A DNA stretch of 30,809 nucleotides from an uncultured Eubacteriales bacterium. GTDB taxonomy: Bacteria; Bacillota; Clostridia; Lachnospirales; Lachnospiraceae. Position numbers and translations under genes: made by a program. The notes under the pieces were generated by a model. That model was not told the DNA's origin and searched no databases. It worked only from the letters and a program-made list of their open reading frames with translations. Shown one piece after another: positions 16,201 to 23,240 of the stretch; position 1 is the stretch's first letter, and every line of letters starts with the position of its first letter. The stretch spans positions 1-30,809 of the forward strand of contig CASEDW010000163.1 in assembly GCA_949286775.1 (NCBI GenBank), read 5' to 3'.

Positions 16201-17487
16201 CAGGATCAGAAAGAAGGATGCAGGAAGATCGAAAGTTCGGCGATGAAAAAAGCCGTATTCACGGAAGAAATGCGTGAAACATATACGATACTTGCGCCGC
16301 AGATGTCGCCTATACATTTCAATATCCTGGGACCTGCGTTTAAATCCTGCGGATATAACGTGATAGTCCTTCCGAATGACAACAAAGAAGCGGTAGACAT
16401 GGGACTTAAATATGTAAACAACGACGCGTGCTATCCGTCTCTTATAGTAGTAGGACAGTTTATGGAGGCGCTTCAGTCGGGAAAATACGACTTAAACAAG
16501 ACGGCGATCCTGATAACTCAGACCGGCGGAGGATGCCGCGCGTCAAACTACATAGCCTTTATCAGACGAGCCCTTGAAAAAGCGGGAATGGAGCAGATAC
16601 CTGTAATCTCCCTTAACTTAAGCGGTCTCGAGGACAATCCGGGATTCAAACTGACGCTGGGTATGGCGTTTAAAGCTGTGTACGGAGCGGCTTTCGGCGA
16701 TATTCTCATGAAGTGTCTTTACAGAATGCGCCCTTATGAAAAGGTAAAGGGCTCCGCCGACGCGCTTCACGCAAAATGGGAAAAGATCTGTATAGATTTC
16801 GTTACGCAGAAAAAAGTATCGAGAAGAAGATTTAAACAGATCTGCCGGGAGATGATACGTGAATTTGACAATCTTCCTATCACTGATGAGGTAAAACCAA
16901 AGGTCGGAATAGTCGGAGAAATCCTTGTAAAATTCCTTCCGGCGGCGAACAATCACCTGGCGGAGCTTTTGGAAAGCGAAGGAGCCGAGGCAGTATGTCC
17001 GGACCTGATCGACTTCTTTATGTACAGCTTCTATAACGCGAAATTCAAGAAAGAACATCTCGGCGGCAGCAGAAAAACGGCGTTCTTATGCGCTCTTGGA
17101 ATTAAATTCATCGACTGGCTGCGCGCTGCGGCAAATAAAGAGTTTAAGAAGAGCAAACATTTTGTGCCGTCGGCTGACATAAGGGATCTGGCAAGATACG
17201 CCGAACCTATCGTTTCCACGGGAAATCAGACAGGCGAGGGATGGTTCCTCACGGGAGAGATGATGGAGCTTATCCACAACGACGTGCAGAATATCGTATG
17301 TATCCAGCCTTTCGGATGTCTGCCTAACCATATCGTAGGAAAGGGCGTTATAAAAGCCATCAGAAAGAATTATCCGAAGGCAAATATCGTGGCCGTAGAC
17401 TACGATCCGGGCGCGTCGGAGGTTAATCAGCTTAACCGTATCAAACTCATGCTTTCGACAGCAAATAAAAACCTGAAGGACAGATAA
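13258..17487 (+). CDS. Two-activase acyl-CoA dehydratase-activator fusion (BadF/BcrAD type)
   Basis: A 1409-aa relative of 2-hydroxyacyl-CoA dehydratase activators, [4Fe-4S] ATPases that inject an electron into the dehydratase. There are two ASKHA ATPase domains: GIDIGSTTVK (near residue 6) with cluster motif GICAGGTGSF (near 126), and GIDAGSTTTK (near 324) with ACSSGCGSF (near 446). A CxxCxxxC motif (CNGCTNKC, near 605) follows. Then comes a DUF2229-like and dehydratase-subunit-like region with conserved cysteines in ESECYPAK (near 720), FGCGLDAVTTDQ (near 931), NNDACYPS (near 1053), GGGCRASNY and IQPFGCLPNH (near 1350). Long fusions like this are common in Clostridia, but their substrate is unknown to me. 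Starts 68 nt after the flippase gene; tgt follows after 1 nt. Confidence 0.88.
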   Translation: MANKNCILGIDIGSTTVKIAILNENEELLFSDYERHYANIQETLALLLKKAYDAIGETELSPVITGSGGLTLANHLEVPFVQEVIAVSTALQKYEPLTDVAIELGGEDAKIIYFENGNIEQRMNGICAGGTGSFIDQMASLLKTDASGLNEYAKNYHDIYPIAARCGVFAKTDIQPLINDGARKEDLAASIFQAVVNQTISGLACGKPIRGHVAFLGGPLHFLSELREAFIRTLNLDDEHAIMPDNSHLFAAIGSAMNAKRENKVMLSDMKSRLEKGIEMDFEVARMEPLFDSEQAYEEFLDRQSKYKVKTGDFSTYSGNCYLGIDAGSTTTKAAVVGEDGSLLYSFYSHNNGNPLATSIKAIQDIYSKMPKTARIAYSCSTGYGEALIKAALMLDEGEVETIAHYTAAAFFDPEVDCILDIGGQDMKCIKIKNHTVDNVLLNEACSSGCGSFIENFAQSLNYTVQDFAKEALFAKNPIDLGTRCTVFMNSKVKQAQKEGATVADISAGLAYSVIKNALYKVIKVSDATELGKHIVVQGGTFYNDGVLRSFERVAQCEAIRPDIAGIMGAFGAALIAKNRCQNQKTTMLSIDDINNLEYSTTMAHCNGCTNKCRLTINKFSGGRRYISGNRCEKGIGKEKNAHNIPNMYDFKYKRIFGYKSLTDEEATRGVIGIPRVLNMFENYPLWHTFFTKLGFKVVLSPTSTKEIYEMGIESIPSESECYPAKLVHGHIEWLLKNGAKKIWYPCIPYERNEFSKAINHYNCPIVTSYAENIKNNVDDLNAPDVELYNPFIALTSEKIMADELVKLFHDIPEKEIREAANAGWLEMDKAREDVKDEGKRVLKWMEETGHRGIVLAGRPYHVDPEISHGIPDMINSFDIAVLTEDGVSDLAEIERPIRVTDQWMYHTRLYAAAHFVKTRDDLDLIQLNSFGCGLDAVTTDQVYEILAGSDKIYTCLKIDEVNNLGAARIRVRSLLAAIRGQDQKEGCRKIESSAMKKAVFTEEMRETYTILAPQMSPIHFNILGPAFKSCGYNVIVLPNDNKEAVDMGLKYVNNDACYPSLIVVGQFMEALQSGKYDLNKTAILITQTGGGCRASNYIAFIRRALEKAGMEQIPVISLNLSGLEDNPGFKLTLGMAFKAVYGAAFGDILMKCLYRMRPYEKVKGSADALHAKWEKICIDFVTQKKVSRRRFKQICREMIREFDNLPITDEVKPKVGIVGEILVKFLPAANNHLAELLESEGAEAVCPDLIDFFMYSFYNAKFKKEHLGGSRKTAFLCALGIKFIDWLRAAANKEFKKSKHFVPSADIRDLARYAEPIVSTGNQTGEGWFLTGEMMELIHNDVQNIVCIQPFGCLPNHIVGKGVIKAIRKNYPKANIVAVDYDPGASEVNQLNRIKLMLSTANKNLKDR

Positions 17488-17488
17488 T

Positions 17489-18622
17489 ATGGAATACAAG
17501 ATCATAAAAAAAGACGGACTCGCGAAGCACGCCCATATGAAAACCGTACACGGCGAGATAGAAACGCCTGTTTTCATGAATGTAGGTACAGCCGCCGCCA
17601 TAAAGGGCGCTGTATCTACGGAAGACCTTGAGGGAATCGGTACGCAGGTGGAACTGTCTAATACGTATCATCTGCATGTGCGTCCGGGCGATGAAATCGT
17701 CAAAAAGCTCGGAGGAATCCGAAAATTTATGAACTGGAACAAACCGGTTCTGACAGACTCCGGCGGATTTCAGGTCTTTTCTCTCGCAAAACTTCGAAAG
17801 ATCAAAGAAGAAGGCGTGTATTTTAATTCGCATATAGATGGAAGAAAGATCTTTATGGGGCCCGAGGAGAGCATGCAGATTCAGTCGAATCTCGCGTCCA
17901 CGATAGCGATGGCCTTTGACGAATGCGCTCCCGCGAAAGCTGAAAGGTCATATGTCAAAGCGTCCGTTGAAAGAACTACGAGATGGCTGAAAAGATGTCA
18001 GGAAAAAATGAAAGAACTCAATATGAGGGAAGATACTATAAATAAAGAGCAGCTTCTGTTTGCTATAAATCAGGGAGCTGTTTATGACGACATCAGAAAA
18101 GGCCACGCGAAGATTATAGCGGATATGGAGCTTGACGGATACGCCGTGGGAGGACTTGCGGTGGGCGAAACCCATGAGGAGATGTATCACATCCTGGAAG
18201 AGACGGTGCCGTATCTGCCGCAGGAAAAACCAACGTATCTTATGGGTGTCGGAACTCCAGAAAATATCCTCGAAGCGGTGGACAGGGGAGTCGATTTCTT
18301 TGACTGCGTATATCCGAGCAGAAACGGACGCCACGGCCATGTCTATACAAACAAGGGAAAATTAAATCTCTTCAACGCGAAATATGAACTGGACGAACGT
18401 CCCATAGAGGAAGGGTGTGGCTGTCCTGCATGCAGAAGGTATTCAAGAGCATATATAAGGCATCTTTTAAAGGCGAAGGAGATGCTCGGAATGCGGCTCT
18501 GTGTGCTTCATAACCTTTATTTTTACAACACGATGATGACTGAAATAAGGCAGGCCATAGATATGGGAAGATACAGAGAATATAAACGTGAAAAAATCGA
18601 GGGATTTAAAGAAAACTCTTGA
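17489..18622 (+). CDS. tgt: tRNA-guanine transglycosylase
   Basis: Exchanges guanine 34 for the queuosine precursor preQ1 in tRNAs for Asp, Asn, His and Tyr. The 377-aa TIM barrel has the catalytic acid Asp90 in TDSGGFQVFSL, the nucleophile Asp272 in FDCVYPSRNGRHG, and the zinc site CxCxxC (near 310-315) plus His near 341 (VLHNLYF). The usual IVQGG loop reads INQGA here (near residue 193), a small departure in the substrate pocket region. It begins 1 nt after the previous stop with AAGGA inside that gene. yajC follows, a common tgt neighbour. Confidence 0.96.
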   Translation: MEYKIIKKDGLAKHAHMKTVHGEIETPVFMNVGTAAAIKGAVSTEDLEGIGTQVELSNTYHLHVRPGDEIVKKLGGIRKFMNWNKPVLTDSGGFQVFSLAKLRKIKEEGVYFNSHIDGRKIFMGPEESMQIQSNLASTIAMAFDECAPAKAERSYVKASVERTTRWLKRCQEKMKELNMREDTINKEQLLFAINQGAVYDDIRKGHAKIIADMELDGYAVGGLAVGETHEEMYHILEETVPYLPQEKPTYLMGVGTPENILEAVDRGVDFFDCVYPSRNGRHGHVYTNKGKLNLFNAKYELDERPIEEGCGCPACRRYSRAYIRHLLKAKEMLGMRLCVLHNLYFYNTMMTEIRQAIDMGRYREYKREKIEGFKENS

Positions 18623-18647
18623 AAATAAGAACTTATTTGTGTAATAT
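18619..18647 (+). promoter_or_regulatory. Possible yajC promoter over the tgt stop
   Basis: TTGAAA (18619-18624, overlapping the tgt stop), a 17-bp spacer and TAATAT (18642-18647). A weak AAATAAG/CTTATTT dyad lies inside the spacer. Suggestive only. Confidence 0.35.
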
Positions 18648-18706
18648 AAATAAAACCAGCGCTTATATTTTGTAGTGCGTTAACAGAGTAAAGGAAATTA
18701 AATAGA

Positions 18707-18724
18707 GATATCTGAACAGATATC
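18707..18724. repeat. Perfect 18-bp dyad in the yajC leader
   Basis: GATATCTG (18707-18714), a 2-nt centre, then CAGATATC (18717-18724), ending 7 nt before the AAGGAGG of yajC. It could be a protein-binding operator or an RNA hairpin near the ribosome binding site. Confidence 0.6.
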
Positions 18725-18743
18725 CGGTTTAAGGAGGAATAAT

Positions 18744-19091
18744 ATGGGAATTCTTGCTGGACAGACGGGCGGAAGCGGTATATCTATGATCATCGTCGTC
18801 ATAGTTCTTATCGCGGTTATGTATTTTCTTATGATCCGTCCTCAGAACAAAGAGAGAAAAAGAATGCAGGCTTTGATCGCGTCGATCGAACCGGGTGACG
18901 CGGTAGTTACTACAGCCGGATTTTACGGCGTTGTTATCGATATGACAGAAGAAGACGTTATCGTTGAATTCGGAAACAACAGAAACTGTCGTATCCCTAT
19001 GAAAAAAGAGGCAATTATTCAGGTAGAAAAAGCAAATGCAGCATCCTCAAACGCTGAAGATACAAAAGCAAAAAAGGATGATAAGAAATAA
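18744..19091 (+). CDS. yajC: Preprotein translocase accessory subunit YajC
   Basis: Small single-pass membrane partner of SecDF and YidC. The 115-aa protein has one transmembrane helix (residues 10-28, IIVVIVLIAVMYFLMIRP), then the family motif RPQNKERKRM and a soluble domain with IEPGDAVVTTAGFYGVV, ending in a charged Lys/Asp tail. AAGGAGG lies 7 nt before the start. It follows tgt, as in many bacteria, but secD/secF are not next to it here. Confidence 0.95.
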   Translation: MGILAGQTGGSGISMIIVVIVLIAVMYFLMIRPQNKERKRMQALIASIEPGDAVVTTAGFYGVVIDMTEEDVIVEFGNNRNCRIPMKKEAIIQVEKANAASSNAEDTKAKKDDKK

Positions 19092-19116
19092 TTCCGCATT
19101 ATAAAAAAAGATATTT

Positions 19117-19144
19117 TACGCGCTGCAGCATGCTGTAGCGCGTA
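19117..19144. terminator. 28-bp GC-rich palindrome after yajC
   Basis: TACGCGCTGCAGCA pairs with TGCTGTAGCGCGTA (one G-U). The hairpin is stable but not followed by a clear T tract on the + strand (TTCTGATTG), so it is a weak or factor-dependent terminator at best. On the minus strand a T7 run lies several bases away. Confidence 0.5.
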
Positions 19145-19233
19145 TTCTGATTGATTCTCGAATAAATGATTTTTAATGATTTTGCGCGGATATGAGAAAA
19201 ATCAGAAAATAAACTTTCAAAAATGTGATTATT

Positions 19234-19250
19234 GACGCGGCGCGCGCGTC
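19234..19250. promoter_or_regulatory. GC-rich hairpin upstream of the leuB ribosome binding site
   Basis: GACGCG (19234-19239), a 5-nt loop GCGCG, then CGCGTC (19245-19250). It ends just before AGAGGAG (19255-19261) and stands out against the AT-rich leader. No T tract follows, so if it works, it would affect translation or mRNA stability. Confidence 0.45.
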
Positions 19251-19265
19251 GGAAAAGAGGAGATT

Positions 19266-20348
19266 ATGAAATATACAGTGGGTTTGATCTACGGAGACGG
19301 AATCGGACCGGAGATCGTAAGAGAAGCGAAAAAAGTTCTTGACGCCGCCGCATCTAAATACGGTTTCGAACTTGACTATGAGAGGCTTCTTTTAGGAGGA
19401 GAGTCGATAGACGCATGCGGTCTTCCCCTTACGGACGAGACGATAGCAAAAGCGAAAAAATGCGACGCGGTATTGATGGGATCCATCGGAGGAGACGCGA
19501 AAGTATCGCCGTGGTATAAACTTGAGCCGTCAAAAAGACCTGAAGCGGGACTTCTTAAGATAAGAAAAGAACTCAATCTTTTCGCGAATTTAAGACCGGC
19601 ATATCTTTACAATGAATTAAAAGACGCATGCCCTCTTAAAGAAGAGATTAAAGGAAACGGTTTCAATATTATAATCGTCCGTGAGCTTACAGGCGGCCTT
19701 TACTTCGGAGAACGCCATACGGATGTGATCGACGGAGTGAGAACGGCCGTTGATACGCTTAAATATGATGAAAACGAGATCAGGAGAATCGCGATAAAGG
19801 CTTTTGATACGGCGATGAAGAGAAACAAAAAAGTTACAAGCGTAGACAAGGCTAACGTACTCGACTCTTCAAGACTGTGGAGAGAGGTTGTAAACGAAGT
19901 TTCTAAAGATTATCCTGATGTTACAGTTGAGCATATGCTCGTTGATAACTGCGCTATGCAGCTTGTCATGAATCCGGGTCAGTTCGACGTTATTTTAACT
20001 GAGAACATGTTCGGAGATATTTTATCCGATGAAGCAAGTATGATCACGGGATCGATAGGAATGCTTTCATCGGCAAGCCTTAACGATACGAAATTCGGAC
20101 TGTATGAGCCGAGCCACGGTTCAGCTCCCGATATAGCGGGAAAAGAACTTGCGAACCCGATCGCGACTATTCTTTCAGCAGCGATGATGCTGAGATATTC
20201 CCTTGACCTTGATAATGCTGCGGACGCTGTAGAGGCGGCAGTGCAGCAGGTATTAAAAGAGGGATACAGGACAACAGATATTTATTCAGAAGGAATGCAT
20301 AAGGTTACGACAACACAGATGGGTGATCTTATCGCGGAAAGGATTTGA
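19266..20348 (+). CDS. leuB: 3-isopropylmalate dehydrogenase
   Basis: NAD-dependent oxidative decarboxylation of 3-isopropylmalate in leucine synthesis. The 360-aa protein shows YGDGIGPEIV at the start, RELTGGLYFGE near residue 139, TSVDKANVLDSSRLWREVV near 196 (with the catalytic Lys), FDVILTENMFGDILSDEAS near 240 and the NAD-binding EPSHGSAPDIAGK near 280. The ELTGG-x-YFGE pattern separates LeuB from isocitrate dehydrogenase. leuA, leuC and leuD are not in the window. The stop TGA is 2 nt before the ilvB ATG, so the two are coupled. Confidence 0.96.
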   Translation: MKYTVGLIYGDGIGPEIVREAKKVLDAAASKYGFELDYERLLLGGESIDACGLPLTDETIAKAKKCDAVLMGSIGGDAKVSPWYKLEPSKRPEAGLLKIRKELNLFANLRPAYLYNELKDACPLKEEIKGNGFNIIIVRELTGGLYFGERHTDVIDGVRTAVDTLKYDENEIRRIAIKAFDTAMKRNKKVTSVDKANVLDSSRLWREVVNEVSKDYPDVTVEHMLVDNCAMQLVMNPGQFDVILTENMFGDILSDEASMITGSIGMLSSASLNDTKFGLYEPSHGSAPDIAGKELANPIATILSAAMMLRYSLDLDNAADAVEAAVQQVLKEGYRTTDIYSEGMHKVTTTQMGDLIAERI

Positions 20349-20350
20349 CG

Positions 20351-22021
20351 ATGCTTTTAAACGGATCACAGATAGTATTAGAGTGCTTAAAAGAACAAGG
20401 GGTTGACACCGTATTCGGATATCCGGGGGGAACTATCCTCAACATTTACGACGCGCTGTACAGTACTCCGGAGATAAAACACGTACTGACTTCACATGAA
20501 CAGGGAGCGGCTCATGCGGCTGACGGATATGCCAGAGCTACAGGCAAAGTCGGAGTATGCTTTGCTACAAGCGGCCCGGGCGCGACAAACCTTGTAACAG
20601 GAATCGCGACAGCTTACATGGATTCGATACCTGTTGTAGCGATCACGGCTAATGTAGGAAAAAATCTTCTCGGAAAAGATTCTTTCCAGGAAATAGATAT
20701 TGCCGGCGTATCGATGCCTATCACAAAACACAGTATGATCATCAAGGATATCAGCGAACTTGCCGATTCCATCCGCAAGGCCTTCAGGATCGCTAAAAGC
20801 GGAAGAAAAGGCCCTGTTCTCGTAGATATTACAAAAAATGTTACGGCTCAGACATACGAATATGAATACAAAAAGCCGGAAGAGATCGTTCCTGAAGTGA
20901 AAGCTGACGACGAAGAGATCAAAAAAGCGGCTGAAATGATAAACAAAGCGAAAAAGCCGTTCGTTTTCGTTGGCGGCGGATGCACAGCCGTAGAAGCGGA
21001 CGAAGAGGTGCGCTCTCTTATAGAACTGTTAGATTCTCCGGTATGCGATTCGCTTATGGGAAAAGGCGTTGTAAAAGGAACTGATCCGAGGTATACAGGC
21101 ATGCTCGGTATGCACGGAACGAAGGCTTCAAATCTCGGAATGTACAGATGCGACCTTCTTATCGTACTCGGTGCGAGATTCTCGGACAGATGCGTAGGAA
21201 ATACGGAAGCCTTTACAAAGGCAAAGATAATCCAGGTCGACATCGACAACGCCGAGATAAATAAAAACGTAAAAGTTGATTTAAGCCTTATCGGAGACGT
21301 TAAAGAGGTTCTGAAAAAACTCATGCCTATGCTTGAGAAAAAGAGCAATCCTGAATGGATGAAAGAAATGGAATCGCTCAAAAACGACCATCCGATGGTA
21401 TATGATATGGAAAGTCTCACGGGTCCTGCCGTAGTCAACGAGATATATGAAGCTACGAAGGGAGAAGCTATCATCACGACAGACGTCGGACAGCATCAGA
21501 TGTGGACGGCTCAGTATTATAAATTCAATGAATCACGCCACCTGATAACATCCGGAGGACTCGGAACTATGGGATACGGCCTGGGAGCCGCTATCGGAGC
21601 GAAAATCGGATGTCCTGATGAAACGGTAATTAATATAACCGGAGACGGATGCTTCAGAATGAACCTCAACGAACTCGCTACTGTATCAAGAGAAAACGTT
21701 CCTGTTATTGAAGTTATAATCAATAACAAGGTTCTTGGTATGGTACGCCAGTGGCAGACGCTTTTCTACGATCAGAGATATTCAAATACGATTCTTGACG
21801 ATAAGGTGGATTTTGTAAAAGTTTCAGAGGGACTCGGAGTTAAAGCCGTAAGAGTTGAAACAGTTGAAGAGTTCAGAAAAGCCTTTAAAGAAGCGCTGGA
21901 TTCAAAAGAGCCGAGAACTATCGAATGCCGTATAGAAAAAGACGACAAGGTATTCCCGATGATCCCGGCAGGCGGAGCCAACACTGACGCGTTTGACGCA
22001 TCAGATCTGGAACAGTCCTGA
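20351..22021 (+). CDS. ilvB: Acetolactate synthase large (catalytic) subunit
   Basis: ThDP- and FAD-dependent condensation of pyruvate (or with 2-ketobutyrate), the first common step of valine/isoleucine synthesis. The 556-aa protein has GYPGGTILNIYDAL and the ThDP-activating Glu in SHEQGAAHAADGYARATG near residue 48. The ThDP/Mg motif GDGCFRMNLNELAT starts near 431, and NNKVLGMVRQWQ near 459 is characteristic of true anabolic AHAS. ATG 20351 is preferred over the TTG at 20345: AAAGGA (20338-20343) is 7 nt away and the family starts near LNGSQIVLECLKEQG. No ilvN regulatory subunit follows, so it must be elsewhere, or the enzyme works without one. Confidence 0.93.
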   Translation: MLLNGSQIVLECLKEQGVDTVFGYPGGTILNIYDALYSTPEIKHVLTSHEQGAAHAADGYARATGKVGVCFATSGPGATNLVTGIATAYMDSIPVVAITANVGKNLLGKDSFQEIDIAGVSMPITKHSMIIKDISELADSIRKAFRIAKSGRKGPVLVDITKNVTAQTYEYEYKKPEEIVPEVKADDEEIKKAAEMINKAKKPFVFVGGGCTAVEADEEVRSLIELLDSPVCDSLMGKGVVKGTDPRYTGMLGMHGTKASNLGMYRCDLLIVLGARFSDRCVGNTEAFTKAKIIQVDIDNAEINKNVKVDLSLIGDVKEVLKKLMPMLEKKSNPEWMKEMESLKNDHPMVYDMESLTGPAVVNEIYEATKGEAIITTDVGQHQMWTAQYYKFNESRHLITSGGLGTMGYGLGAAIGAKIGCPDETVINITGDGCFRMNLNELATVSRENVPVIEVIINNKVLGMVRQWQTLFYDQRYSNTILDDKVDFVKVSEGLGVKAVRVETVEEFRKAFKEALDSKEPRTIECRIEKDDKVFPMIPAGGANTDAFDASDLEQS

Positions 22022-22157
22022 TAATAGACAAAAATATAGAAAATGTCAAAAAATTAACAATAAATGTAATAACCTTTGGTACAAAAAGCAATAGAATTGT
22101 ATGAGACATTGTTGTATTATGCAAATATGACATATTTTAATAAGGAGACGTGAAAAA

Positions 22158-23240
22158 ATGAGCAGAGTATATAATTTTTCGGCAGGACCTGCGGTACTTC
22201 CTGAGGAAGTATTGAAAGAAGCACAGGCAGAGCTTTTGGATTACAACGGAACAGGCATGTCAGTTATGGAGATGAGCCATCGTTCAAAGGCGTTCGATGA
22301 GATCATTCAGAGCGCGGAAGCTGATCTTCGCGAGCTTTTAAATATTTCCGACGACTACGAAGTTCTGTTCTTATCAGGAAGCGCGACGCATCAGTTCGCG
22401 CAGGTTCCGATGAATCTTATGAAAAACAGAGTCGCGGATTACATCATCACAGGCCAGTGGTCAAAGAAAGCTTATCAGGAAGCCCTTATCTATGGCAAAG
22501 CGAACAAAATCGCGTCTTCCGAAGACAAGACCTTCTCATATATTCCTGACTGCAGTGACCTTCCCGTTTCTCCGGACGCTGACTATGTATACATATGTGA
22601 AAACAATACAATTTACGGAACGAAATTCAAAAAGCTCCCGAATACAAAAGGAAAAATACTTGTGGCGGATGTTTCATCATGTTTCCTTTCAGAGCCGATG
22701 GACGTAGAAAAATACGGCGTTATCTTCGGCGGAGTTCAGAAAAACGTGGGACCTGCAGGCATGAGCATTGCCATCGTCAGAAAAGATCTTATTACGGACG
22801 ATGTGCTTGAGGGCACACCTACGATCATGAAATACAAAACGCAGGCGGACGCAAAATCCCTTTACAATACTCCTAACTGCTGGGACATCTACATCTGCGG
22901 AAAAGTATTCAAATGGCTCAAAAAGATGGGCGGCCTCGAAGTAATGAAAAAACATAACGAGGACAAAGCTAAGATTCTCTATGATTACCTTGATTCAAGC
23001 AAGATGTTCAAAGGCACGGTAGTTAAGGAGGATCGTTCTCTCATGAACGTTCCGTTTGTCATCGGAGACAAGGATCTGGAAGCTAAATTTATCAAAGAAG
23101 CTGAAAGCAACGGACTTAAGAGCCTTAAGGGACACAGAACAGTAGGCGGTATGAGAGCAAGCATTTACAACGCTATGCCGGTTGAAGGCGTAAAAGCCCT
23201 GGTTGAATTTATGAAGAAATTCGAGGAGGAAAACGCGTAA
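22158..23240 (+). CDS. serC: Phosphoserine aminotransferase
   Basis: PLP enzyme of serine synthesis: 3-phosphohydroxypyruvate plus glutamate to phosphoserine plus 2-oxoglutarate. The 360-aa protein begins SRVYNFSAGPAVLPEEVL and has GTGMSVMEMSHRSKAF. The PLP lysine lies in GGVQKNVGPAGM (near residue 197), with the PLP-ring Asp in LVADVSSCFLS (near 174). Good ribosome binding site AAGGAGACG upstream. The 136-bp gap before it shows no clear promoter or T-box. The serA start overlaps the stop by one base (TAATG). Confidence 0.97.
   Translation: MSRVYNFSAGPAVLPEEVLKEAQAELLDYNGTGMSVMEMSHRSKAFDEIIQSAEADLRELLNISDDYEVLFLSGSATHQFAQVPMNLMKNRVADYIITGQWSKKAYQEALIYGKANKIASSEDKTFSYIPDCSDLPVSPDADYVYICENNTIYGTKFKKLPNTKGKILVADVSSCFLSEPMDVEKYGVIFGGVQKNVGPAGMSIAIVRKDLITDDVLEGTPTIMKYKTQADAKSLYNTPNCWDIYICGKVFKWLKKMGGLEVMKKHNEDKAKILYDYLDSSKMFKGTVVKEDRSLMNVPFVIGDKDLEAKFIKEAESNGLKSLKGHRTVGGMRASIYNAMPVEGVKALVEFMKKFEEENA

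Noticed and set aside
19092..19265. Leader-peptide attenuator before leuB
   Set aside because: No small frame with a run of Leu/Ile/Val codons and no terminator with a T tract next to leuB.
22022..22157. T-box, SAM or other riboswitch before serC
   Set aside because: No T-box AGGGTGG-type sequence and no stable conserved-looking stem; only an AT-rich gap is seen.
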